Shown here: positions 11,183 to 19,694 of the stretch, piece by piece | Numbering within the stretch: the first letter of the stretch is position 1 | How the letters are laid out: every line of letters begins with the position of its first letter | Assembly: GCF_936925435.1 (NCBI RefSeq) | Contig: NZ_CAKZHQ010000039.1 | Coordinates: 1 to 60,237, forward strand | From: an uncultured Ramlibacter sp. | GTDB taxonomy: Bacteria; Pseudomonadota; Gammaproteobacteria; Burkholderiales; Burkholderiaceae_C | Length of the DNA: 60,237 bases | Reading direction: 5' to 3' | Program-made: the position numbers and the translations under genes | The notes under the pieces: model-generated | The model's input: only the letters and a program-made list of their open reading frames with translations | Databases searched by the model: none | What the model was told of the DNA's origin: nothing

Positions 11183-12393
11183 CACCCTGGCGCGTCGCCG
11201 CCGCCGGCATGCTGGCCCTGGCCGTGGCCATGGGCATAGGCCGCTTCGCCTTCACACCCTTGCTGCCCATGATGCTGGCCGACAGCGTGATCGACCTCGC
11301 GGCCGCCAGCTGGCTGGCCAGCGCCAATTACCTGGGCTACCTGGTAGGCGCCCTGCTGTGCACCTTCCAGCCCTGGATCTGGCAGAAACTGGGCCGCAGC
11401 ACCGCCGTGCGCAACACCGTGCTGGTGCGCATCGGTCTGGCCGCCACCGTGGGGCTGACGCTGGGCATGTCCTTGCACCTGCCCGCCGCCTGGCCCCTGC
11501 TGCGCTTTGCGGCCGGCGTGGCCAGCGCCCTGGTCTTCGTCTATGTGTCGGGTTGGTGCCTGGGAACGCTGGCGCGCATGGGCCTGCCGGCCATGGGCGC
11601 GGTGATCTACACCGGCCCGGGCGCCGGCATCGTGCTGTCGGGCCTGGCCGCCAGTGGCATGGTCGCCCTGCACTGGCAGGCCGCCGCCGGCTGGCTGGTG
11701 TTCGGCGTGCTCGCCGCCATCCTCACCGCCGTGCTCTGGCCGACCGTCAGTCCGCGCCATGAGTTGCCCGCTGCCGCGCCAGCCGCTGCCGCCCAGGCAG
11801 GCCAGGGCGCCGGCCCTGGCCATGGCGGCATGGAGATCGCGCTGCTGTCCCTGGCCTATGGCCTGGCCGGTTTCGGCTACATCATCACCGCCACCTTTTT
11901 GCCGGTGATTGCGCGCCAGGCCCTGCCCGGTTCGCACTGGCTGGACCTGTTCTGGCCCATCTTCGGCCTGGGTGTGATCGCCGGCGCGCTGATCGCCTCG
12001 CGCATCCGCACCCGGCTGGACCTGCGCTGGCTGCTGGCCATCTGCTACGTCGTCCAGGCCGTGGGCGTGGCGTCCAGCCTGGTCAGCCCCAGCCTGGCGG
12101 GCTTTGCCGCCGGCAGCCTGCTGCTGGGACTGCCTTTCACCGCCATCACCTTCTTTGCCATGCAGGAGGCCAGGCGCCTGCGGCCGTTGGGCGCCTCCAG
12201 CCTGATGGGCGGCCTCACGGCACTGTATGGCCTGGGCCAGATCGTCGGGCCGCCCCTGGCCACCGGCCTCTTGCACCGCAACCCGGCCCAGGGCTTCGGC
12301 CTGTCGCTGGAGATCGCGGCGGGTTCGCTGGTCTTGGGCGCCCTGCTCTATGCGGCGATGACGCGGCTCTACCCGGTCCAGCAGCCAGGCTAG
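11173..12393 (+). CDS. YbfB/YjiJ-family MFS transporter
   Basis: A 406-aa membrane protein with about 12 helices. It starts at a GTG (MQLTPWRVAAAGMLALAVAM) inside the end of the exonuclease gene. The signature GIGRFAFTPLLPMM near the N-terminus, the paired Gly-rich helices and the ATFLPVIAR segment are typical of the YbfB/YjiJ (DUF1228) branch of the major facilitator superfamily. The substrate is unknown. Its stop abuts the convergent DUF2721 gene with a single base between. Confidence 0.88.
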   Translation: MQLTPWRVAAAGMLALAVAMGIGRFAFTPLLPMMLADSVIDLAAASWLASANYLGYLVGALLCTFQPWIWQKLGRSTAVRNTVLVRIGLAATVGLTLGMSLHLPAAWPLLRFAAGVASALVFVYVSGWCLGTLARMGLPAMGAVIYTGPGAGIVLSGLAASGMVALHWQAAAGWLVFGVLAAILTAVLWPTVSPRHELPAAAPAAAAQAGQGAGPGHGGMEIALLSLAYGLAGFGYIITATFLPVIARQALPGSHWLDLFWPIFGLGVIAGALIASRIRTRLDLRWLLAICYVVQAVGVASSLVSPSLAGFAAGSLLLGLPFTAITFFAMQEARRLRPLGASSLMGGLTALYGLGQIVGPPLATGLLHRNPAQGFGLSLEIAAGSLVLGALLYAAMTRLYPVQQPG

Positions 12394-12394
12394 T

Positions 12395-12844
12395 TCAGTT
12401 CTTCAGCAGGTGGAAGTTCAGCAACCGGGTGGCGATCACGGTCTCCACCAGGAAGCACAGCAAAGCCAGCAGAAAGCAGCCCACGCCGCACAGAAAGCCG
12501 GCGACGGCCAGCTTGTTGCCCTGGAAGTCGGTGGTCTCGCCCAGGAACAAAAAGATGATGGTCAGGCCGATCAGGAAGGCGCACAGCGTGAGCAGCGCGA
12601 TGCAGCCGTTGGCGATGCGCCCGCGCAGCCGCAGCTCGCCCAGTTCGGTGTAGGCGCGCGCCAGGAATTCATTGTCCTGGCTGGCACGGGCCTGGTTTTC
12701 CACCGCCCGGGCGCGGTCGATGATGCGCGCCAGCCGGCCGGCGACGGCGCCGATCATGCCGGACACGGCAGTGAGCAGGAAGACGGGAGCGACAGCGAGC
12801 TGGATGCCGTGGGTGACGGCGCTGGGATCGATCGGTAAGGGCAT
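12395..12844 (-). CDS. DUF2721 membrane protein
   Basis: A 149-aa inner-membrane protein. One helix (about 14-36) is followed by a charged loop (GRLARIIDRARAVENQARAS, then ELGELRLRGRI) and two further helices (about 82-103 and 112-138). This is the DUF2721 layout; no activity is known. The start at 12844 lies 7 bp after the FHA gene's stop, so the two form an operon with FHA first. The longer open frame upstream overlaps the FHA gene and is not used. Confidence 0.87.
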   Translation of the reverse strand: MPLPIDPSAVTHGIQLAVAPVFLLTAVSGMIGAVAGRLARIIDRARAVENQARASQDNEFLARAYTELGELRLRGRIANGCIALLTLCAFLIGLTIIFLFLGETTDFQGNKLAVAGFLCGVGCFLLALLCFLVETVIATRLLNFHLLKN

Positions 12845-12851
12845 CGGCCGA

Positions 12852-13487
12852 TTAAACCTGAAGCCGGAACTGCATCCGTGTGCCGGCCAGTTCCATGACG
12901 TCGTTGTCGGCCAGTTGCATCGGATCGTCGGAGATAGCCTGGCCGTTGAGGGTGGGCCGCTGTGTGCCGTCCATGCAGGCCACGAAAAAACCGGTGCGCC
13001 GGTGCGACACCGCGACCACGGCAACGCCCGGCTTGCCAAAGGTGGTGACGGCCTTGAGCACCGGCACTTCCAGGCCGGCGGACGTGCCGCTGAGCACCTG
13101 GAAGCTCGCGTGCAGCGGCGCGGCGGCGGTCGTCAGCGGTGCGTTGTCGGAGTCCTGCCGGAAGGCCGTGGTCTCGCCAAAGCCGCTGGGCTCCTCGGAG
13201 GCGGCCAGGTACTGGATGCGGAAGCTGCCGATGGCGATCAGGTCGCCGTCGTGCAGCTGCTGGCGCTTGATCTTGTGGTTGTTGACGAAGGTGCCGTTGG
13301 TACTGCCCAGGTCCTCGATGAAGACATCGGCCAGGCCCTGCAGCTCGAAGGCGCAATGCTGGCCGCTGACGGTCATGTTCTCCAGGATGATGTCGTTGCC
13401 CGGCTTTCGGCCCAACGTCGTGCGGTCTTTGTGCAGGAACACATGCTTGATCTCCACACCTTCGACTGTGGCGATGAGCTGGGGCAT
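12852..13487 (-). CDS. Double FHA-domain protein
   Basis: A 211-aa cytosolic signalling adaptor. The first FHA domain (about 1-95) has the phosphothreonine-binding set: Gly26-Arg27, Ser41, His44, and Asn64-Gly65-Thr66 in GSTNGTFVNN. A second, divergent FHA-like repeat (about 115-211; TTFGKPGVAVVAVSHRRTGF, PTLNGQAI, LADNDVMEL) keeps the layout but not the canonical Arg/Ser pair. FHA proteins read Ser/Thr-kinase phosphorylation, but no kinase gene lies in the window. It is probably cotranscribed with the downstream DUF2721 gene and is divergent from the LLM oxidoreductase. Confidence 0.9.
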   Translation of the reverse strand: MPQLIATVEGVEIKHVFLHKDRTTLGRKPGNDIILENMTVSGQHCAFELQGLADVFIEDLGSTNGTFVNNHKIKRQQLHDGDLIAIGSFRIQYLAASEEPSGFGETTAFRQDSDNAPLTTAAAPLHASFQVLSGTSAGLEVPVLKAVTTFGKPGVAVVAVSHRRTGFFVACMDGTQRPTLNGQAISDDPMQLADNDVMELAGTRMQFRLQV

Positions 13488-13562
13488 GGCAGGCCTTTCG
13501 GGCAGGGGGGGCGAATTCCATCCTAGTGTGCGCCCCGGGCGCTGGCAAGCTAAGCTTGCCGG

Positions 13563-14546
13563 ATGATTCCGTTTTCTGTCCTTGACCTCGCCCCCATCAC
13601 CGAGGGCAGCAGCCCCTCGCAATCCTTCGCCAACACCGTGGAACTGGCCCAGCAAGCCGAGCGCCTGGGCTACAGCCGCTACTGGCTGGCCGAGCACCAC
13701 GGCATGCCCGGCATCGCCAGCGCCGCCACCTCCGTCCTGATCGGCCATGTGGCTGGCGCAACAAAGTCCATCCGGGTGGGCGCCGGCGGCATCATGCTGC
13801 CCAATCACTCGCCCCTGGTGATCGCCGAACAGTTCGGCACGCTGGAAGCGCTCTACCCCGGCCGCATCGACCTGGGCCTGGGCCGCGCGCCGGGCTCCGA
13901 CCAGGCCACTGCCCATGCGCTGCGCCGCAACCTCATGTCGGACGCCGATGAATTTCCGCGCGACGTGATGGAGCTGATGGACTTCATGTCAGATGCGCCG
14001 CGCCAGAGCGTGCGCGCAGTGCCGGGACTGGGCGCCAAGGTGCCGGTGTGGATCCTGGGCTCCAGCCTGTTTGGCGCCCAGTTGGCGGCCCACCTGGGCC
14101 TGCCCTTTGCCTTTGCCTCGCACTTCGCGCCGCAGCAGATGCTGCAGGCCATCGACATCTACCGCACGACCTTCAAGCCTTCGGCGCAGCTGCAAGAGTC
14201 GTATGTGATGCTGGGCTTCAACGTCTTCGCCGCCGACACCGATGAAGAGGCAGCGTACCGCGCCACCTCCTGGCAACAGGCCTTTGTCAACCTGCGCAGC
14301 GGCCGGCCGGGACGGCTGCCACCGCCGGTGCGCGGCTACTTCGAGAACGTGGGCCCGGGTGAGCGCGCCCTGCTGCAGACCGTGCTGTCCTGCGCCGCCA
14401 TCGGCGCGCCGGCAACGGCCAAAGGGCAGATAGAGGCCTTCATCGAGCGCACCGGCGCCGATGAGCTGATGATCACCTCCAACATGTTCGAACACGCCGC
14501 GCGGCTGCGCTCCTACGAGATCACCGCGCAGCTGCGCTCGCTCTGA
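13563..14546 (+). CDS. LLM-class flavin-dependent oxidoreductase
   Basis: A 327-aa luciferase-like (bacterial luciferase family) protein. It starts [12 protein letters not shown]. The family hallmarks are [20 protein letters not shown] and the [14 protein letters not shown] motif near residue 100, as in the YhbW/MsnO8-type branch. It would use FMNH2 to oxidise an unknown small substrate. Single domain, no export signal. It is monocistronic by position, convergent with the CPBP gene 19 bp away. Confidence 0.9.
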   Translation: MIPFSVLDLAPITEGSSPSQSFANTVELAQQAERLGYSRYWLAEHHGMPGIASAATSVLIGHVAGATKSIRVGAGGIMLPNHSPLVIAEQFGTLEALYPGRIDLGLGRAPGSDQATAHALRRNLMSDADEFPRDVMELMDFMSDAPRQSVRAVPGLGAKVPVWILGSSLFGAQLAAHLGLPFAFASHFAPQQMLQAIDIYRTTFKPSAQLQESYVMLGFNVFAADTDEEAAYRATSWQQAFVNLRSGRPGRLPPPVRGYFENVGPGERALLQTVLSCAAIGAPATAKGQIEAFIERTGADELMITSNMFEHAARLRSYEITAQLRSL

Positions 14547-14565
14547 ACCCGGACCAGGGCGTGGC

Positions 14566-15726
14566 TCAGCCGCGCACCACGCTGGCCAGGTCCAGCGCGC
14601 CCGTGCCCCACAGGCCGATCAGCACATGCGACAGGCTCACCCCCAGCAGCGAGCGCTGGCGGTGGTAGAGCCAGCCCCAGAACAGGCCGGGCGCGAAGAC
14701 CGCCAGCGCATAGCCCAGGCCCAGGTGCTGGTGGCTCAGCGAGAAGATGGCGTTGGCCACCAGGATGGCGCGCAAGGGGGCAAAGCGGCCGGTCAGCATC
14801 TTGTGCAGGCTGCCCTGCAGCATGCCGCGGGCGATGAACTCCTGCATGGGTGTGAGCAGCGCGTACAGCGCATAGGCCAGCAGCGTGGCCGCCAGGCCGT
14901 CAGGCGAGACCCAGGGCTGGATCAGGCCCAGGTGCGCATAGCCCGGAGCCCACTGCAGCAAGGCCGCCTTGGCCAAGGTGATGGCGACGCAAAACAGCGC
15001 TGTCCAGGCCAGGCTGTCGGCGAGCACCCATTGCCAGCGCCGCAGGCTCAAGCCGAAGGTGGCCGCGGTGAAGCCGCTGGCGCGCGCGATCCAGGCCGCA
15101 CCGAGGGTCATCAGCAGCAGCAGGGCCGAGGTGGTGATGGTGCTGGAGCCGCCGCTGGCGGCGAACTGGCGCAGCAGGCCCAGGGCCGAGATGTAGATGA
15201 ACAGCATCAGGATGACGTTGCTGAACAGGTTGCCAAAGGCCACCCGCATGCGGAACTCCTCGATGCGCTCCCGGATGGAGTCGGCCGCCACTGCGCTGGT
15301 GCTGGCCAGGCGCTCGCCCAGCACGCCCATCTGCTCGCGTGCCGACAAGGCCAGCAGGTCGGCACCGGAGCCGGCCTGCAATTGGCGCAGCGCATCGACC
15401 GACAGCGACCACACGACGGCAGGCTCGCGCGCCACCACCGAGCTGGAACGCGGTGCCCCGCTCAGGACGCCCATCTCGCCGAAGTAGCCACCGGGCTCCA
15501 CGCCGCCGAGCTGCGCGCCGTCGCCCTTGAGGACCTGCACCCGGCCGGCCGCCAGCAGGCAGATGCGGTCCGAGGCCTCGCCCTCGCGCAGGATGAAGTC
15601 CCCCACCGCGTGCTCGGCCCGCGTGAGCAGCGGCGCCAGCCGCTCCACCAGATCCGGTGCGATGCCCTGCAGGAAGCGGTTGCCCCGCCAGTCCTGCGGG
15701 CCCAGCGCCTGCGCCTGTCCATTCAT
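14566..15726 (-). CDS. Cyclic-nucleotide-binding domain fused to CPBP membrane protease
   Basis: A 386-aa fusion. Residues about 15-140 form a cyclic-nucleotide-binding domain, with a phosphate-binding cassette at GYFGEMGVLSGAPRSSSVV and its Arg93. A linker helix follows. Residues 165-386 form a multi-helix CPBP (Abi) domain: motif 1 is PMQEFIARG, motif 2 FSLSHQH (Phe328, His332), motif 3 SHVLIG (His367). The usual EExxxR pair is QE (Gln295-Glu296) with Arg300, so one catalytic-site glutamate is altered. The start at 15726 avoids an upstream extension into the divergent promoter. Intramembrane proteolysis gated by cAMP or c-di-GMP is inference. Confidence 0.85.
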   Translation of the reverse strand: MNGQAQALGPQDWRGNRFLQGIAPDLVERLAPLLTRAEHAVGDFILREGEASDRICLLAAGRVQVLKGDGAQLGGVEPGGYFGEMGVLSGAPRSSSVVAREPAVVWSLSVDALRQLQAGSGADLLALSAREQMGVLGERLASTSAVAADSIRERIEEFRMRVAFGNLFSNVILMLFIYISALGLLRQFAASGGSSTITTSALLLLMTLGAAWIARASGFTAATFGLSLRRWQWVLADSLAWTALFCVAITLAKAALLQWAPGYAHLGLIQPWVSPDGLAATLLAYALYALLTPMQEFIARGMLQGSLHKMLTGRFAPLRAILVANAIFSLSHQHLGLGYALAVFAPGLFWGWLYHRQRSLLGVSLSHVLIGLWGTGALDLASVVRG

Positions 15727-15741
15727 CGCGTGCCTCTCCTG

Positions 15742-15761
15742 TAAGATCGCCGCGCATCTTA
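15742..15761. promoter_or_regulatory. Symmetric divergent promoter or operator, TAAGAT-N8-ATCTTA
   Basis: A perfect inverted repeat sits between the divergent CPBP and methyltransferase genes. Each arm read outward is TAAGAT, a plausible sigma-70 -10 hexamer, so it could be two face-to-face promoters or one dimer-protein operator. A GGCGCC..GGCGCC hairpin lies just downstream in the methyltransferase leader (about 15787-15808). No convincing -35 elements were found. Confidence 0.35.
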
Positions 15762-15818
15762 TCGGCTGTTCCACCTGCACATCCAAGGCGCCCCTTCGAG
15801 GCGCCCTTCCCCACCCCC

Positions 15819-16631
15819 ATGAGCCTTCGCGTCCACGACGATGTCGCCCGCCAATACAACTCCGACGACGGCATCATCGCCGCCAAGAACCAGGCGGTCC
15901 TGGAAGGCCTGAAGCAGCGCTTCGGACCACGCGCAGCGGCGCTGCGTGTGGCCGACCTGGGCGTGGGCGACGGCGCACAATTGCAGATGCTCACCACCCT
16001 GGCTTGTCCGCTGGCCATGACCGGCCTGGACGTCTCGCCCGCCATGCTGCGGCTGGCGGCCCAGCGCGTGCCGCTGACGGCCGTGCTGGCACCGGCGCAG
16101 GACGCTGCTGCCCACCTGCCGCACGGCGCCTTCGACCTGGTGCTGGCCCATTTCGTCCTGGCCTATGTGCAGCCGCGCGATTTGCTCGCGCAGGTGCGCC
16201 AGTTGCTGGCGCCAGCCGGCGTGCTGTCGCTGGCCACCACGGTGACCGAAGGCGGCGCGCCCTTCTACGCAGCGCTGGAGAGCACCTTCCGCCACAGCTG
16301 GAACCCCTTGCGGCGCGCCATCGCCTGGGCCGCCGACCGCGCCCTGGCGCGCTCCCACATGCCGGCCGACTTCCAGGCGCTGGAGGCCGAGCTGCAGGCC
16401 AGCGGCCTGCGCTGCCTGGCGCGACGCACCCTGCGCATGCCGGTGCGCTTTGACACGCCCGACGAGGCCTACCGCTTCGGCATTGAGGAAGGCTGGGCGG
16501 TCAACATCCTGGCCGTGCCGGGCGTGCCGCTGGGCGCGGCCAAGTGGCTGGCCCGCTACGGCCTGCGCCAGTGCAGCTATCCTTTTGAGGTGACCCAAGT
16601 CATCGAGATCCTCGAAGTGGGAGCAGCCTGA
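15819..16631 (+). CDS. Class I SAM-dependent methyltransferase
   Basis: A 270-aa Rossmann-fold methyltransferase. SAM motif I is VADLGVGDGAQLQ (about 44-56), motif II GLDVSPAMLRLA, and the post-motif FDLVLAHFVLAYV is typical of ubiquinone/type-11 methyltransferases. The ATG at 15819 is chosen because the upstream frame is low complexity. The acceptor is unknown. Its TGA overlaps the ATG of the downstream acyltransferase by one base, so the pair is translationally coupled and the acceptor may be lipid-like. Confidence 0.85.
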   Translation: MSLRVHDDVARQYNSDDGIIAAKNQAVLEGLKQRFGPRAAALRVADLGVGDGAQLQMLTTLACPLAMTGLDVSPAMLRLAAQRVPLTAVLAPAQDAAAHLPHGAFDLVLAHFVLAYVQPRDLLAQVRQLLAPAGVLSLATTVTEGGAPFYAALESTFRHSWNPLRRAIAWAADRALARSHMPADFQALEAELQASGLRCLARRTLRMPVRFDTPDEAYRFGIEEGWAVNILAVPGVPLGAAKWLARYGLRQCSYPFEVTQVIEILEVGAA

Positions 16632-17224
16632 TGCGCCTGTTTTCCACCATCGCGCGCCTGAGCCTGCGGCTGGCGGGCTGGCGCATCGTCGGCGAAGCCC
16701 CCGATGCGCCGCGCTATGTGCTGATTGCCGCGCCGCACACCAGCAACCATGACTTCCCGCTGATGATGCTGTTCGCCATCTCCCTGGGCATCTGGCCGGC
16801 CTGGGTCGGCAAGCACACCTTGTTCAAGCCGCCGCTGGGCTGGCTGATGCGGCTGCTGGGCGGCATCCCGGTGGACAGGCGCGCGCCCGGCGGCATGGTG
16901 GAGCAGCTGGCCCAGCGCTTCGCGCAGCAGGAGCGGCTGGTGCTGGTGATGCCGCCCGAAGGATCGCGCGGTAAACGCCAGCACTGGAAGAGCGGCTTCT
17001 ACCATGTGGCGCGCAGCGCCGGCGTGCCCATCGCCACGAGCTACCTGGACTACACGCGCAAGCAAGGCGGCATCGGCCCGCTGCTGGTGCCCAGTGAGGA
17101 CTTGCGCGCCGACATGGACGCTCTGCGCGCCTTCTACGCGGACAAGCAGGGCCGCCATCCCGAGCGCCAGGGGCCGATCCGCCTGGCCGCCGAGGACGAG
17201 GGCGAGGACGAAGCCGCGGACTGA
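16631..17224 (+). CDS. PlsC-like lysophospholipid/glycerol acyltransferase
   Basis: A 197-aa acyltransferase. It carries the catalytic HX4D motif (His36 to Asp41 in HTSNHD), the substrate-binding GGIPVDR motif (about 77-83) and PPEGSRGK (about 102-109). It would acylate a lysolipid or glycerol-type acceptor at the cytoplasmic membrane face. The C-terminus is acidic (EDEGEDEAAD). It is coupled to the methyltransferase upstream (TGATG), and its stop directly abuts the convergent PAP2 phosphatase stop. The three together suggest a small lipid-modifying group. Confidence 0.88.
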   Translation: MRLFSTIARLSLRLAGWRIVGEAPDAPRYVLIAAPHTSNHDFPLMMLFAISLGIWPAWVGKHTLFKPPLGWLMRLLGGIPVDRRAPGGMVEQLAQRFAQQERLVLVMPPEGSRGKRQHWKSGFYHVARSAGVPIATSYLDYTRKQGGIGPLLVPSEDLRADMDALRAFYADKQGRHPERQGPIRLAAEDEGEDEAAD

Positions 17225-17887
17225 TCAGCCCGGCCGCGGCTCGACGCGCCGCGCCAGGGCCAGCGAGAACGCGGCCCAGGCAGCGCCGAAGATCCAGCCG
17301 GCCAGCACGTCGCTGAGCCAGTGCACGCCCAGCGCCACGCGGCTGGCGCCCACCAGCAAGGCCATCAGGATGGCCAGGCCCATGATGAACCAGCGCTCCC
17401 GGGCCCGCCCGTGCGTGCGCGCCACCAGAGCGCCCAGGGTCAGGAAGACCACGGCCGACATGCTGGCGTGGCCGCTGGGAAAGCTGAACCCCGTCTCGAC
17501 GAAATGCGCCAGCTTCGAGTCCGGCCGCAGCCTTGTGAAGCCGCCCTTGAGCAGCTGGACGGCAAGCGAGGCCGCCAGGATGGACAGCCCGACCACCAGC
17601 GCCGTCCTGCGCCTGCGGGTCAGCGCCAGGTAGGCACAGCTGCCCACCGTCAGCAGCGTCAGGCCGACGGTGCTGCCGAAGCCGCTCAAGTCGCGCATGA
17701 TCTCGGCCAGCCGGGGATGGCTGGCGCGCGCCGCATGGGCCATCTGCGCCAGAGTGAAGTCGAAACTCTCCTGGGCGCTGGCCGGTGCGCGGTCGGCCAG
17801 CAGCAGGAAAACCAGGGCCAGGGCGCTCAGGCCCAGAGCGGCCAGCAGGAAGGAAGCAACTGAGCGGTCGCGCAGGGACAAAAGCAT
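17225..17887 (-). CDS. PAP2-family membrane phosphatase
   Basis: A 220-aa integral membrane phosphatase with about six helices. The full acid-phosphatase signature is present: Lys114-x6-Arg121-Pro122, Pro137-Ser-Gly-His140, and Ser182-Arg183-x5-His189-x3-Asp193. Typical substrates are undecaprenyl pyrophosphate, phosphatidic acid or phosphatidylglycerophosphate; which applies is not decidable here. It is convergent with the acyltransferase and divergent (80 bp) from the dienelactone hydrolase. Confidence 0.92.
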   Translation of the reverse strand: MLLSLRDRSVASFLLAALGLSALALVFLLLADRAPASAQESFDFTLAQMAHAARASHPRLAEIMRDLSGFGSTVGLTLLTVGSCAYLALTRRRRTALVVGLSILAASLAVQLLKGGFTRLRPDSKLAHFVETGFSFPSGHASMSAVVFLTLGALVARTHGRARERWFIMGLAILMALLVGASRVALGVHWLSDVLAGWIFGAAWAAFSLALARRVEPRPG

Positions 17888-17967
17888 GCTCAGAGTTTGT
17901 CACAGCGCAGCGCGCAGGCCAGCGCGCGGCGGCGTATGCTGCATCTGTCTGTTGCCAAGGAGAGCCC

Positions 17968-18861
17968 ATGCCGTCACGCCTGACCGCGCAGGACTTCGAC
18001 CAGGAAGTTCTCATCCTCTTCGACGCCTATGTCCACGGCAGCCTGGACCGGCGCGGCTTCCTGAACCAGGCGCAGAAGTACGCCAAGGCCGGCGTGACGG
18101 CGGCCGGCCTGCTGGCCGCGCTCAGCCCCGACTTCGCCGCCGGCCAGCAGGTGCCCAAGGACGATCCGCGCCTGAAGACCGAATGGCTGACTTACGGCTC
18201 GGCCAACGGCACGGGCAGCGTCAAGGGCTATCTGGCGCGGCCGGCCAGCGCCGGCGCCAACAAGCTGCCGGTGGTGCTGGTGGTGCACGAGAACCGCGGC
18301 CTGAACCCCCACATCGAGGACATCACGCGGCGCCTGGCGCTCGATGGCTTCATGGCCTTTGCCCCAGACGCGCTGACGCCGCTGGGCGGCTACCCCGGCA
18401 ACGAGGACAAGGCCCGCGAGGAGTTCGCCAAGCTCGACCAGGCCAAGGCGCGCGAGGACTTCGTCGCCGCCGCCGGCTGGCTGCTGGCGCGCAGCGACGG
18501 CAACGGCAAGCTGGGCGTGGTGGGCTTTTGCTACGGCGGCGGCATCGCCCACATGCTGGCCACGCGCCTGCCCAACCTGGCCGCGGCCGTGCCCTTCTAC
18601 GGCAACTCGCCCGCGCCGGAAGAGGCGGCCAAGGTCAAGGCGCCGCTGCTGGTGCAACTGGCGGCGGTGGACGAGCGCATCAACGCCGCCTGGCCGGCCT
18701 ATGAGGCGGCGCTCAAGGCCGCTGGCGTGAAGTACAGCATGCACCAGTACGCCGGCACCCAGCACGGCTTCAACAACGACACCACGCCTCGCTACGACGC
18801 GGCAGCCGCCAAGCTGGCCTGGGAACGCACCGTCGCGTTCTTCAGGCAGAACCTGGCCTGA
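17968..18861 (+). CDS. Dienelactone hydrolase family protein with Tat-like leader
   Basis: A 297-aa alpha/beta hydrolase. The nucleophile is cysteine (GFCYGG, Cys188), with Asp235 and His266 completing the triad, and Glu108 in HENRG, as in dienelactone hydrolases. The first 60 residues contain a twin-arginine-like segment (SLDRRGFLNQ) and an Ala-rich stretch, as in YghX-like members, so Tat export is possible. The ATG at 17968 follows AAGGAGA. The exported MsrA gene starts 11 bp downstream, suggesting an operon. The substrate is unknown. Confidence 0.88.
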   Translation: MPSRLTAQDFDQEVLILFDAYVHGSLDRRGFLNQAQKYAKAGVTAAGLLAALSPDFAAGQQVPKDDPRLKTEWLTYGSANGTGSVKGYLARPASAGANKLPVVLVVHENRGLNPHIEDITRRLALDGFMAFAPDALTPLGGYPGNEDKAREEFAKLDQAKAREDFVAAAGWLLARSDGNGKLGVVGFCYGGGIAHMLATRLPNLAAAVPFYGNSPAPEEAAKVKAPLLVQLAAVDERINAAWPAYEAALKAAGVKYSMHQYAGTQHGFNNDTTPRYDAAAAKLAWERTVAFFRQNLA

Positions 18862-18871
18862 GCGCCCCGCC

Positions 18872-19591
18872 ATGGCTGCCTTCAAGGCCTCCACAAAGAA
18901 CCTGGCAGCCTTGTTGCTCGCGGCCGCCCTGCTGGCCTGGGGCCTGTTTGCCGGCAGCGCGCAGGCCGAGAAGGCCGTGCGCCTGGCGCCGCCGCAGTTC
19001 GACCCGCCGGCCGCGGCGGGCCCACTGCAGACGGCGGTCTTCGCCGGCGGCTGCTTCTGGGGCGTCCAGGCCGTGTTCCAGCACACGCAAGGCGTTGTCA
19101 GCGCGGTCTCCGGTTACGCCGGCGGCGACAAGCAAAGCGCCAGCTACGAGGCCATCGGCAGCGGCCGCACCGGCCATGCCGAGGCGGTGCAGGTCACCTA
19201 CGATCCCGCGCGTGTGTCCTACGGCAAGCTGCTGCAGGTGTACTTCTCCGTGGTGCACGACCCGACCCAGCTCAATCGCCAAGGCCCGGACACCGGCCCC
19301 CAATACCGCTCGGCCCTGTTCTATAGCAACGCAGCGCAGCAAGACACCGCCATCCGCTACATCGCCCAGCTCGATGCGGCCCGCAGCTTCCCGGCGCCCA
19401 TCGTCACCCAATTGACCCCGCTGCCGGCCTTCTACCCGGCCGAGGCCTACCACCAGGACTACGCCACCCTGCATCCCGAGTCGTCCTACATCGCCCGCTT
19501 CGACCTGCCCAAGATCGCCAACCTCAAGAGCTTCCTGCCCGAGGTCTGGCGCGAGCAGCCTGTGTTGGTGGGGGACAAGGGCAAGGGTTGA
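18872..19591 (+). CDS. msrA: Exported peptide-methionine (S)-S-oxide reductase MsrA
   Basis: A 239-aa MsrA with an N-terminal signal peptide (cleavage near SAQA/EK, residue 32). The catalytic motif is GGCFWG (Cys61). GYAGG, and the YHQDY segment with its substrate-site residues, are also present. It repairs oxidised methionine, here presumably in the periplasm. Cys61 is the only cysteine in the protein, so regeneration cannot use an internal resolving cysteine and must rely on direct reduction by a thiol partner. It probably shares a transcript with the dienelactone hydrolase. Confidence 0.93.
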   Translation: MAAFKASTKNLAALLLAAALLAWGLFAGSAQAEKAVRLAPPQFDPPAAAGPLQTAVFAGGCFWGVQAVFQHTQGVVSAVSGYAGGDKQSASYEAIGSGRTGHAEAVQVTYDPARVSYGKLLQVYFSVVHDPTQLNRQGPDTGPQYRSALFYSNAAQQDTAIRYIAQLDAARSFPAPIVTQLTPLPAFYPAEAYHQDYATLHPESSYIARFDLPKIANLKSFLPEVWREQPVLVGDKGKG

Positions 19592-19658
19592 GGCGGTGCC
19601 TCGCAGCGGCCGGTGCTCGGGCTGCGCAGGCCAGGGCGGATGCCGGCCGGCGCAGGCA

Positions 19659-19682
19659 ACGGAACGCCAAGCGCTGTTCCGT
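19659..19682. other. Inverted repeat between convergent genes
   Basis: ACGGAAC and GTTCCGT form a perfect 7-bp stem around a 10-base loop in the 103-bp space between the msrA stop and the kinase stop. There is no T-run on either side, so a classic intrinsic terminator is not supported. It may be a weak or factor-assisted end for one or both transcripts. Confidence 0.3.
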
Positions 19683-19694
19683 CTCCCGCTTGCT

